Origin: Tubulanus polymorphus
Taxonomy: Eukaryota > Nemertea > Palaeonemertea > Tubulaniformes > Tubulanidae
DNA length: 64,000 nt
Assembly: GCF_964204645.1 (NCBI RefSeq)
Contig: NC_134036.1
Span: forward strand, 7,240,704 to 7,304,703
Direction: 5' to 3'
A program made the position numbers and the translations under genes. Each line of letters begins with the position of its first letter. Within the stretch, counting starts at the first letter, position 1. The notes beneath the pieces are model-generated. The model worked only from the letters and a program-made list of their open reading frames with translations. It did not search any database and had not been told where the DNA came from. Of the stretch, positions 1 through 7,690 are shown piece after piece.

Positions 1-45
1 GATTTCACTGAAATCAGTTCATTACGTACCACTATCTGTGAAGAA

Positions 46-1160
46 GCGCCACCTAGGGGTTATCCTGTATCATGGGTCAGCCCATATCATGGATATGTTG
101 ACCCATGGCTCTTAAGTGCAAAGTAATGATGTACCAAGTTTAGGGAAAATAACTTGGTGATACAGTGTTCTACCATTCCCTCGTAGCAAAGTACCTGTGT
201 ATCAATTTTCATAGAAATTCCTCCATCCGATAAGTAGATATCAATGAAAATGCATTTCCAACAATTTGTAGGTGGCGCTACTGGAGCACCATATGAGTTA
301 CCTACTTAAACCATACACCAATACAAGTGTCTTGTAAAGGGCTACTAACCACACATTTCAACCTCGATTCTATGACCAACGGTTTAGGAGCAAAGATCGT
401 TGTTTTCACAGTCCCCTGGTGGCAGTTGTATGAACTAATCATGCAGGTTGGCATATTACACACGTGTCTTTGTACTTATACTAAGTTTTGTAATAAACAG
501 ACCGCATTACATACGAAAAAATGGATGCCGAAATCGATTTTTCAAAATGTACGCCCCCTAGTGGTTAAAATAGGAACTAATCATGTGGGAGGTTCGTTGC
601 ATTTAGTAACCAGGTACATGTGTATCAATTCTTATAGAAATCCATTGATACCCTTAGTCGATATAGATGAAAATGTGTTTTCCAGCCTCTTATAGGTGGC
701 GCTACTGGAGAACCATATGAGTTACATAGTTATACCATACATCAATACAAGCGTCTTGTCAAGGGCTACTGATCACTCGCTGCAACCACAATTCTATCTC
801 CACCGGTTAAGGAGCTAGGAGCAAAAATCGCTTTGAAAAATTTGGTGTCCCATTTTCGAGCCCGTAGAGCCCAAACGGTTAATCGCAGATAGGGCGTGCC
901 ACTGACTTTTTTAGCCTCCAGGCTGTCATGAACAACTTTCGTGCCCGGCCGAAGCTGAAAACTCAAAGACAAAAATTTTCTCACACAGTAACTTTTCCAT
1001 GTCAGAATTTTCAAAAGTAAAACGCCCCCTGGTGGGTGAACGGGGTCCCCAATCAAAAAGCCATTAGACTTACCTCAAGGTACCTGTGTTCCGTACATCT
1101 AACGTAAGTTTCAAGTAAAACCGTTGAGCAATATTCTTGTTACTAGCCGAATTCGAAGTA
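46..1160. repeat. Two diverged tandem units of about 420-465 bp with partial flanking units
   Basis: Bases 190-608 and 609-1076 follow the same order of blocks. Each opens with GTAC.TGTGTATCAATT-like sequence, then has AGGTGGCGCTACTGGAG (about 271 and 694), then CTTGT.AAGGGCTACT (about 331 and 755), then GGAGCAAA.ATCG, and closes with CGCCCCCTAGTGG-like sequence (about 551 and 1021). Partial units flank them: the closing block recurs near 47 and the opening block near 1077. The units differ by many substitutions, so the duplication is old. Open frames here (327-695 plus, 766-1056 minus) show no family resemblance and I do not call them genes. The origin of the repeat (interspersed element or local duplication) is not visible. 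Confidence 0.6.
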
Positions 1161-1638
1161 TCAAAGCCTATGATGCTCACTACTAGTGTTGCCAGCTCTC
1201 TAACTTGTATACGGCACAAACACAAACAAGGCTATTAAAAATTCCACAGTTGCGTTCAGTCGAGCAATGTCCTAATTCAACGATCGATTCGTAGGAGTAA
1301 GAGATAAAAATATCACTACTGCTTACGTGTTTACTACAGATTCAGAACAATACAGCTCTATCGATATAAGGACACAGACACAAACACACGTATTTAGGAC
1401 GTGCTGTGGGAATGACACGTAGGCAATACACATACGTATATGGATACTGTTTGAATCGGGCTTAAATTTCGATGTTTAGAGGCTCACAGTGAGTAAACAG
1501 TGCAATTCTAATTAATATCATATACAGTATATGTCAATGCAGCGTAGTACTTGTGATACAGAATGGTTTCACCGACAGTGAAAGTAAATTGCAGTTGTTT
1601 ATATCCTTTCAGTACGATCCAGTGTGAAAAAGAATATG

Positions 1639-1881
<243 letters not shown>

Positions 1882-1934
1882 TAATATAACTTATGACTAT
1901 AGTGTCAATATGTGCTTTAAGGTCGTAATCAACA

Positions 1935-2263
1935 TGTGACATTACTCAACATGTTTTCACGATAATTAGCTATAGTCAGTGCTCATTGATAATTAATCAA
2001 TGTCTCTCAAACATGTAACTAGGTGTTTGTTTGTGAGTCCTGATGTCTACAACTTGTCTGACACCTAGTTCTCACATTATACTCATGATTCTGTATATAA
2101 AGACTATGTAAAGCTATGATAATCATTCTCATTCCGGGATGCAATAAAGATTGTACATATAAGGTTTAACTGCCTTGTTGTTCCTAATGGATGGAATCCT
2201 GTACCGCTGGTGTAAATGCTAGTTCCCCAGTCAGCCTGCCGATACAACAACCAGCCGGTTACA
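1935..2263 (+). mobile_element. Putative solo or 5' LTR of a retrotransposon
   Basis: The segment begins TGTGAC and ends GGTTACA, giving the 5'-TG...CA-3' ends expected of an LTR. Inside it are a TATA-like TATATA at 2094-2099 and an AATAAA signal at 2143-2148, in the order U3-promoter then R-polyadenylation. Two bases after the end, at 2266, TGGCGGAGAACCGGG starts with TGG, as a tRNA primer-binding site complementary to a CCA end would. No gag/pol or second LTR is seen; the viral-like block starts about 240 bp downstream. The boundaries are inferred without a target-site duplication. Confidence 0.4.
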
Positions 2264-2265
2264 GA

Positions 2266-2280
2266 TGGCGGAGAACCGGG
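2266..2280 (+). promoter_or_regulatory. Possible tRNA primer-binding site next to the LTR
   Basis: The sequence is TGGCGGAGAACCGGG. Its reverse complement ends in CCA and could pair with the 3' end of a tRNA. The position, two bases after the CA end of the putative LTR, is canonical. The matching tRNA was not identified. Confidence 0.3.
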
Positions 2281-2481
2281 TTTACCTCCACAGATCGAAG
2301 GTTACACCTTTATAACGTGGATTTATCAAAATTCCCATGCAGTATCTGGAGATTGAAGTGAGCTGAAGGACATCATACGGATTGTATCGGCGACAGCGGT
2401 AAGGTAAGGAAGCCTTTATACTTTTAACAAAAACTATGTGGAAAAGGGAAAAAAAAAAAATAATAATCACGCGAATTTCAA

Positions 2482-2513
2482 TAGGGTTTTCTGTGAAGAA
2501 ACAGAAAACCCTA
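2482..2513. repeat. Perfect 13-bp hairpin at the left edge of the viral-like block
   Basis: TAGGGTTTTCTGT (2482-2494), a six-base loop GAAGAA, then the exact reverse complement (2501-2513). The right arm lies where resemblance to the polymerase tail begins, and the left arm lies in the preceding unrelated sequence. The placement suggests a fold-back copy made at the junction, though a structural element of the virus is also possible. Confidence 0.85.
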
Positions 2514-2801
2514 ATAACAAAAAGTGTAGTAGAAAAGAATATTCATTTCAAAGATTATATCAATTGTATATTCAATGAAGAAGTTAGAAAACATAGGATG
2601 AGATGTTTAAGATCTGAAGATCATGAAATGTTTATTGAAGAAATTGAAAAGATAAGTCTAAACCCATTTGATGATAAAAGATATATTTTAGATGATGTAA
2701 TTCATACAGTTGCTCATGGATGTAATTTAGATGAATACTTAAAATTTAAAAGAGAAGAAACAAAAGAGAACGAGATAATGAAAATAATTCTAACGTGTTA
2801 A
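2508..2801 (+). pseudogene. C-terminal remnant of a viral-type DNA polymerase B
   Basis: About 97 codons remain of what would be a protein of many hundred residues. The pattern resembles the extreme C-terminal tail of protein-primed family B polymerases in Polinton/adinto-like elements: a basic segment, then FKDYINCIF, an IRS/LRSEDHE-like motif, then DDKRYILDD followed by a Thr-Val-Ala-His-Gly stretch. None of the polymerase or exonuclease catalytic motifs lies in the window. The frame is open upstream to 2436, but that sequence (LTR leader and A-rich tract) looks foreign. The stop TAA is at 2799-2801. Identification rests on recalled family resemblance only; a short unrelated viral protein cannot be excluded. 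Confidence 0.5.
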
Positions 2802-2830
2802 TCAAATTTTAATAAAAATGTGTTATTAAA

Positions 2831-3180
2831 ATGGAGAGTAAACAAGCACACAGTGAGAACAACAAATTATTTCTAGACAGAATTAAAGATTTAACAAATG
2901 TAAAATCTGTAGATTATAAATTCAAAAAACAGAATTAACAATTCATAAGAAATATCTAATTACAAATATTGATACAGTTACTAATAACTATGGAGATAAA
3001 TTAGTTATACACTTAGAATATGAAGGATTAAAAGGAAATACATATAAATTCAGAACATATTTACCGGATAGATTTCATAGATTATCAAGTGAAGATTTAG
3101 AAGAATTATGTTCTGGAGATTTCTATTTCGTATACAAAGGTAAGAATGAAAAGGGGCACCATGAAATAGATTTCGAATAA
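2831..3180 (+). pseudogene. Small viral-element protein of about 116 residues, broken by one frameshift
   Basis: The start ATG at 2831 follows a short AT-rich gap after the polymerase tail. The first frame ends at TAA 2936-2938 after 35 codons. A different frame is open from the A-run at 2924-2929 through TAA 3178-3180, consistent with a one-base slip in that A6 tract. The second part contains KYLITNIDTVTNNYG, a segment FRTYLPDRFHRLSSEDLEEL and a closing acidic-aromatic motif. This resembles a short conserved family found in similar elements that I remember only as uncharacterised and possibly nucleic-acid-binding. No function is claimed. The slip could be a sequencing error, but neighbouring genes are also broken. 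Confidence 0.5.
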
Positions 3181-3197
3181 GAAAATATGTAAAATAA

Positions 3198-3954
3198 ATG
3201 GTAGAATTAAAAGAATACAGAATATTTGTTGATTCTAGAAGACTTACAAATTATAAATCACATAATTTAATAGTTCAATTAGATAGAGAATTTAAGAATT
3301 GTGTTGATTTAAAATTAGTAAATATAAGTTTATGTAATTCTTTTTATAATGTATCGGATAAAAGTCTAGAACATTTAAATTTTTCAATCTTTTATAAAAA
3401 AGGAATAAATGGTTTTTTTATATTTAAAACCAGGATTATATAATTTAGATACATTAGCACAAGAAATTAATAGAAAAGCTCGAGCTAAATTAGGAAGTGA
3501 TTCCGGATTTAGTATTAGAATTTTAAAAAGTGATAGTTCTAATAAAATAAAGATTAGGTTAGCTAATGTCGAACAATTTAAATTTACAGTAAGAAAACCT
3601 TTAGGTAAACTGTTAGGAATTAACCCAGATATTGTTACAGCATACGCAGAAGGTAGATCAAACTTAATACCTTTTACACATTTTTATATTTATTGCAATT
3701 TAATTGACCCAACAAAAACATTTGAAGCAACTAAAGATACAATTTGTAATTCTAGTATATTAAATATTTTACCATTAAAAAATGTTAAACAATTTGGAAC
3801 GCAAATAAATTATAATTTAGCTGAATGTGATTTTAAACCTTGTATTCCACATTTCAATAATTTTAAATTAGAAATAAGAAATCACAATGGATATTTAATT
3901 GATTTGAATATCTTTCCTGTAATTTATGAATTAGTTATAAGATGTAGAGAGTAA
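3198..3954 (+). pseudogene. Jelly-roll/penton-like structural protein with one frameshift
   Basis: The ATG at 3198 follows GTAAAATAA. The frame runs to a stop at 3441-3443, and an overlapping frame (open from 3409 to TAA 3952-3954) carries the rest; the change occurs at the T7 run 3413-3419. The full region corresponds to about 250 residues. The N-terminal part has RIFVDSRRLT, a run of alternating hydrophobic residues and NSFYNVSDK. The second part has KPGLYNLDTLAQEIN (a 'gly-tyr ... leu ... ile-asn' turn), a KLLGI segment, and a closing NHNGYLIDLNIFPVIYELVI. This is a pattern I associate with the small beta-barrel capsid/penton-like proteins of Polinton/adinto-like elements. Role in vertex or minor capsid formation is inferred from family resemblance, not shown. 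Confidence 0.5.
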
Positions 3955-3973
3955 TTTTTTCACTATATAAATG
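3952..3973 (+). promoter_or_regulatory. Intergenic T-run/TATAAATG motif before the 3971 gene
   Basis: The stop codon TAA (3952-3954) runs straight into T6, CACTATATAA and the ATG at 3971. It is a variant of the repeated TAA-T7-N3-AAATAA-ATG block seen at 4309, 4556, 4998, 5449 and 6754. It is probably a late-type promoter, and the T-run may also act in transcript ending. Confidence 0.5.
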
Positions 3974-4327
3974 AATATAACTGTTGGACCGAGTATATGT
4001 TTTGGGTTTGATTTTAAACGTGAGAAAGAAATGAAATTTAACATTAATGATGTAATTACACATATCAAAAATATTGCATTTTCTAATGAAACAACATTTG
4101 AGTATGAAACAACAATAGATAAAGAAACTTTAAATGTAGAAAAGATTACTAATTTAATTAGAGAATCTTTAAGATTTTATGAATTAGATGCAGATTTTAT
4201 CATCGATGATATTAAAAAAATAATAATTGAAATATATACAAATGAAACTAGTAATGAAATAAACGTTGAATTAATCATAAATAAGATAACTAAATATTTT
4301 GATGATAGTAATTTTTTTGATAAATAA
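3971..4327 (+). CDS. Unknown small viral-element protein (118 aa)
   Basis: This is an intact frame directly after the promoter-like motif. It starts at the first ATG and stops at TAA 4325-4327, leaving no spacing before the next ATG at 4328. The N-terminus is MNITVGPSICFGFDFKREKE, with two Cys/Phe-rich turns, followed by an acidic, Ile/Asn-rich, predicted helical remainder. No signal peptide or convincing membrane segment is seen. I remember similar short proteins with a 'P.ICFGF' start in related elements, always uncharacterised. An internal ATG at 4031 is possible but lacks the motif, so the first start is preferred. Confidence 0.6.
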   Translation: MNITVGPSICFGFDFKREKEMKFNINDVITHIKNIAFSNETTFEYETTIDKETLNVEKITNLIRESLRFYELDADFIIDDIKKIIIEIYTNETSNEINVELIINKITKYFDDSNFFDK

Positions 4328-4330
4328 ATG
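4309..4330 (+). promoter_or_regulatory. T7/TAAATAAATG motif inside the end of the preceding gene
   Basis: TAA, T7, GA, TAAATAA and then ATG at 4328. Here the motif lies inside the last codons of the 3971 gene, so the C-terminal Asn-Phe-Phe-Asp-Lys is dictated by the motif. That overlap argues the DNA element itself is selected. Confidence 0.55.
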
Positions 4331-4426
4331 AGTGATAATAAGTGGATAATAACTGGATTATATAATGGAGCATTACTATCAGTTGGAACTGTTGGTTATT
4401 CAATGGTATTAAAAAAAAGTATTTAA
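4328..4426 (+). CDS. Tiny single-span membrane protein (32 aa)
   Basis: The ATG immediately follows the TAAATAA motif and the stop TAA of the preceding gene. The product has a hydrophobic central stretch (ITGLYNGALLSVGTVGYSMV) flanked by a polar start and a Lys-Lys-Ser-Ile end, giving one likely membrane span with the positive end after it. Very short proteins of this form recur next to the same neighbours in related elements as I remember them. Position and motif, rather than length, support it as a real gene. Function is unknown. Confidence 0.55.
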   Translation: MSDNKWIITGLYNGALLSVGTVGYSMVLKKSI

Positions 4427-4427
4427 A

Positions 4428-4550
4428 ATGGGAAGTGTTAATGTTGATAGATTTGATATAAATGATATTTTAAAATTAACGTTAGCAGTTACTTTATCTA
4501 ATTTAACTATTGATTATTTGGAAAAAGAAAAATATATTCCTCCCATATAA
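4428..4550 (+). CDS. Small viral-element protein (40 aa)
   Basis: The ATG begins one base after the previous stop, preceded by an A-run and TTTAAA. The protein opens with a short polar part, then DILKLTLAVTLSNLTIDYL (amphipathic or weakly membrane-embedding), then EKEKYIPPI before TAA 4548-4550. The pattern 'lKL..A.tls.l..dyle.k.yip' agrees with what I recall of a short conserved family in such elements. Gene order and intact frame make it credible despite its size. Function is unknown; a role as an accessory membrane or virion component is a guess. Confidence 0.5.
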   Translation: MGSVNVDRFDINDILKLTLAVTLSNLTIDYLEKEKYIPPI

Positions 4551-4555
4551 ATGCA

Positions 4556-4577
4556 TAATTTGTTTGCTAAATAAATG
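4556..4577 (+). promoter_or_regulatory. TAATTTG-type copy of the intergenic motif before the 4575 gene
   Basis: TAATTTGTTTGC followed by TAAATAA and ATG at 4575. One G interrupts the T-run. The seven-codon frame ATG 4551 to TAA 4572-4574 is just the motif region, not a gene. Confidence 0.55.
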
Positions 4578-4997
4578 GCTTCTGCAATTATAACTATTAT
4601 AGGATCAGCAATTGTTAACGCTTTAGCATTTACTGGTGGTGGTTATTTATTTAAACATATTGATAAAAATAGTTCATTAGGAGAACAAAGAAGACATAAC
4701 TTAGCATTAGAGAAATATAATAAAGCTGCAGAAGAATATAGAGAAAAGAGACAAAACTATATGGATTACATCAATAAAGAATTATATGATCAGAAGATTT
4801 CACATAGAGATTTTCAATCAGTTGATGATGCAATGAGTTTATATAACGCGGTAACCAATAAAGAAAAATTACATCTATACAAACCTAAATTATCAGATTA
4901 TTATACCCCAAGTAAAGAACAACAGAAATATGAAATAATTTGGATTTTAGGCGGAACTGTTATTGTTATATTTGTTGCTTATAAGTTTACTAATTAG
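4575..4997 (+). CDS. Conserved membrane-anchored viral-element protein (140 aa)
   Basis: This frame is intact. The N-terminus MASAIITIIGSAIVNALAF followed by TGGGYLF is a hydrophobic, Gly/Ala-rich segment. The middle is a strongly charged helix (about residues 35-75) with KYNKAAEEYREKRQNYMDYI, then a segment HRDFQSVDDAMSLYNAVT, and residues 118-138 form a clear C-terminal membrane span ending in a short charged tail. I recognise the 'NALAFTGGNYLF ... kRh..A...y..a...y..kR...ld.in' arrangement from an abundant uncharacterised family in invertebrate genomes that travels with capsid-like genes. Its regular presence beside them suggests a virion or assembly membrane protein; that role is inference. 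Confidence 0.65.
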   Translation: MASAIITIIGSAIVNALAFTGGGYLFKHIDKNSSLGEQRRHNLALEKYNKAAEEYREKRQNYMDYINKELYDQKISHRDFQSVDDAMSLYNAVTNKEKLHLYKPKLSDYYTPSKEQQKYEIIWILGGTVIVIFVAYKFTN

Positions 4998-5019
4998 TAA
5001 TTTTTTTGCTAAATAAATG
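4998..5019 (+). promoter_or_regulatory. Consensus T7/TAAATAAATG motif before the 5017 gene
   Basis: TAA T7 GCT AAATAA ATG. It sits just after the TAG stop (4995-4997) of the preceding gene, so the leading TAA is part of the motif and not the stop codon. This supports TAA-T7 as a unit. Confidence 0.6.
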
Positions 5020-5451
5020 GATGATAAAGTTGATAATATTGATATTATTCCTCATGATATAAATAAAACTTAATTAAAAACATATTTAGAAAAACAAATA
5101 TTAGAATTTGAAAGTGACTTAAAGATAAAAAAGAAAAAATATCTAAAATCTAAAATTATATATTATTTGATTATAAGTGGTTCGGTTACAATTAGTTCTG
5201 TAATAACATTTCTAGCAATTTTCAGTCCATTAACACCTTTAGCCATATCAATTGGTGTGTTAGGATTAAGTTCAAGTGTTTTAACTGGTATAAGTTCAAA
5301 ATTAAATATAAAAAGTAATAAAGAAAAAATTAAAACTAATATAAAAGAAATTAATAAATTAAAGAACACACTAGATTATATAATAAGTTTAAATGTTCAT
5401 ATAACAGTTGAAGAACAAGATAAATTATTAAAAGAATTAATAAATTATTAA
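5017..5451 (+). pseudogene. Two-span membrane protein with coiled-coil flanks, early stop codon
   Basis: Start at 5017 right after the motif; an in-frame TAA at 5071-5073 (codon 19) interrupts it. The same frame is then open to TAA 5449-5451, about 144 codons in all. After a charged helix come about 45 hydrophobic residues containing SGSVTISSVITFLAIFS and LAISIGVLGLSSSVL (two likely membrane helices). A Lys/Glu/Asn-rich coiled coil follows, then LDYIISLNVHITVEEQDKLL. That layout matches a recurrent uncharacterised family I recall from related elements. A single substitution in the stop codon is enough to explain the break, so decay here is slight. Confidence 0.55.
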
Positions 5452-5470
5452 TTTTTTTATTAAATAAATG
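5449..5470 (+). promoter_or_regulatory. Consensus T7/TAAATAAATG motif before the capsid-like gene
   Basis: The stop TAA of the previous gene is fused to T7, then AT, TAAATAA and ATG at 5468. It is the closest match to the copy at 4998. Confidence 0.6.
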
Positions 5471-6756
5471 GTAGATAGTTTTCCAAAAGCTTTCCAATAT
5501 AATAAATCAATTAAATATAATATTCCAGCAATAGATTTTAATAAAGATATTACATATAGAAATGAAGTTTTAGATTCATTAACTAATTTAGAAATTTATG
5601 TTACTGAAACTAATAATTTTAATGCAAAGATGATAAATATATTTCATGTATATTTAATTAATTTTAAAAAATTGAAAGATGAAAAACAATGGTTATTAAA
5701 ATCTAATATGAAGTATTGGCAGAACCAATTAAATTTTGCTGTTTATTGTGCAACAACAGGTTGTGGAATTAGTTGGAATGATCATTTGAATAATTCTAAA
5801 TATAAATTAATGCAAAGTTTATTTAGATTTCATACATACTTTCAAATCAGAATAATATTAAATGAATTAGAGTGTGCTTTACCAGGATCTAGATATTTTA
5901 AAGAATTAGATAATAATATTAATTTATCTAAGTTTTATAAAATTTGCAATGAATTTAATATAGATATAAATAATTCTGATTTTAGAACAAAAATTGGAAC
6001 AATAAGATCACTTCCTTGCCCTAAAAAGATTGCAGAATATTGTGCACTTCCCATACCATCTAATAGTTTTTATAATATCTATAGTAATAAATTAGGTTAT
6101 GGTAAAATAGAAACTAAGGATTTAGAAACATTGAATCAGGTATACAAAGAATAAATCAATCTATTAGAACTTATTTGATATGTATTTTAGGTGCGCAAGT
6201 TGAAACAAGATCACCGTTAATTGGAAATTTGAATACATCATTCGATACACAAAAACAATTTAAATTTTATTTGAAGATTCCATACATAATGATAAAAATA
6301 GATCGATTCCAGAAAACATTGTAAGATATCAAAATTATTTAGATAAATCACATATTAGATTAAATTATTGTATAGGCCCTAATCTATTAATTATTTCTAA
6401 TGACTTAGTATTAAAGATGGGAAATATAATTGGTTATAATAATCTAATTAAAACTGCAACAATAAATAATTCATTTGGATTGAATGATATAAATAAAAAG
6501 ATTATCACTGCTCCAAAATTAATGGAAGGTGAAAAAAATAAAAAACATATTCAATCAACTGAAACTAAAACTAAAAATATTAAATTAAATAATGATTCTA
6601 AACCGGATTATAATACATCAAGAAAATGTTAAAACTGATAATATTCAACTTGATATAATTAAAACTAATGATGATAATATATCCCATGAAAATGCTAAAT
6701 TAGCTTTAACTTGTATAGGAATTGTAATCGGAGGAATATCATATTTTAAATTTTAA
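5468..6756 (+). pseudogene. Large capsid-like structural protein with one stop and two frameshifts
   Basis: This is the largest gene of the block, about 430 codons. The first frame runs from ATG 5468 to TAA 6152-6154 and stays otherwise readable to about 6270; a second frame covers about 6270-6610 and a third ends at TAA 6754-6756. Visible signatures are DITYRNEVLDSLTNL near residue 27, WQNQLNFAVYCATTGCG near 85, a FHTYFQIRIIL segment near 120, then past the stop AQVETRSPLIG and a GYNNLI.. FGLN segment. The C-terminal end is a short hydrophobic tail. These are hallmark patterns of an abundant uncharacterised family in invertebrates that I take to be the main coat protein of this element type. 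The capsid role is inferred from size, position and company. Confidence 0.55.
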
Positions 6757-6775
6757 TTTTTTTATTATGTAAATG
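6754..6775 (+). promoter_or_regulatory. T7/TATGTAAATG motif before the acidic coiled-coil gene
   Basis: The stop TAA is fused to T7, then ATTATGTAA and ATG at 6773. AAATAA is replaced by ATGTAA; the spacing is conserved. Confidence 0.5.
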
Positions 6776-7690
6776 GCAGAAGTCGGAGAAGATTTTCCAT
6801 TGTAAAACGGGGGAAATAATGATGAAGGATATATTGATGATGATTATAATGATGCAGGTGCTAATCTTAATGAAACTAATATTGATAATGATGATGAATC
6901 GGCATATAATTCTAATTTAGCAGATAGTGGTTCTAAAGTCCCATCAACAGATGAATTTGATAGAAGAACTAGATCGAGAATACCTACTGAAAATGAAAAT
7001 CCAGATTTAGTAAAACAAAATTTAGAAAATATTGAATTTATGTATGATTTTCAACGTGTATTTAAAGAATCTGGATATAATATAAATGATAGAGGCGCCA
7101 GATATTTAGTAAGAGAATTAAAATCATTAGATGGTGAATATTATTATCATTTGAAAGATGATTATTATATTGATATCTCTTATAAAAAACAAAACAAAAT
7201 ATTAGCAGAATCAACTTTGTTTAGGTTAGACCTATCTAGAATTAAAAGAATAAGAAATCGTTATGAAATAGAAGATGTAACACAAGAAGAAATTATTAAA
7301 AATGAAAGAGTATTTAAACAAAGAATTAATGAATTATTTGAAACAATCAAAGATAATCCAGAAACAGAAACAACTTCTGAACAGAATAAAACTTCCAAAA
7401 CTAGTAAACTTAAATCAAATAAAGTTCCAATTGAAAAACTTTTACCGAATGGATTACTTGATGCAACAGATCAAGAATTAGAAGATTTAGATATATTTTC
7501 TGATAAAGCAATAAGAGAAATTTTTAGTATAAGACTTGCATCTGATAAAATTGCGCATGATAAAAGTATAAGAGTTTTAAAATTAGAACTTTAGAAAAAG
7601 AATTAACTGATAAAAATAAAGAAATAGAACAATTAAAGTCTGATTTAGATCATCAAGTAATTGATGAAATATATCAATTTTATCTAAGAG
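6773..7690 (+). pseudogene. Acidic, coiled-coil viral-element protein; early stop, frameshift and 3' truncation
   Basis: The ATG at 6773 follows the motif. An in-frame TAA at 6803-6805 (codon 11) interrupts an Asp/Asn-rich acidic N-terminus. The frame then continues open through 7594 with a central YDFQRVFKESGYNINDRG segment, basic and Tyr-rich stretches, and ELEDLDIFSDKAIREIFS near the end. At about 7580-7590 the reading shifts by one base into a heptad-like coiled coil (LEKELTDKNKEIEQLKSDL). Near 7690 the AT-rich composition ends and the remaining codons look like flanking DNA, so the true C-terminus is missing. I recall no name for it. Confidence 0.45.

Larger units (their letters stand above)
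2508..7690 (+). mobile_element. Truncated Polinton/adintovirus-like DNA virus or transposon remnant (structural-gene segment)
   Basis: This block is strongly AT-rich, intron-free and tightly packed, with about ten genes on one strand separated by 0-30 bases, unlike the flanking DNA. Gene content in order: polymerase B tail, small protein, jelly-roll/penton-like protein, several short proteins (three with membrane segments), a large capsid-like protein, and an acidic coiled-coil protein. This resembles mid-size eukaryotic dsDNA elements. The left end starts inside the polymerase gene and the right end stops inside the coiled-coil gene, where composition changes near 7690. No integrase, packaging ATPase, protease or terminal repeat is present. 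Three genes have frameshifts, one has a stop, and two have both. Assignment to Polinton/adintovirus-like is from memory of the gene families; the exact lineage is uncertain. Confidence 0.6.

Noticed and set aside
2282-2470. Minus-strand 62-codon hydrophobic frame
   Set aside because: It arises from the antisense of the A-rich LTR leader; no support.
4551-4574. Seven-codon open frame between the 4428 and 4575 genes
   Set aside because: It is the intergenic promoter-like motif with a chance ATG.
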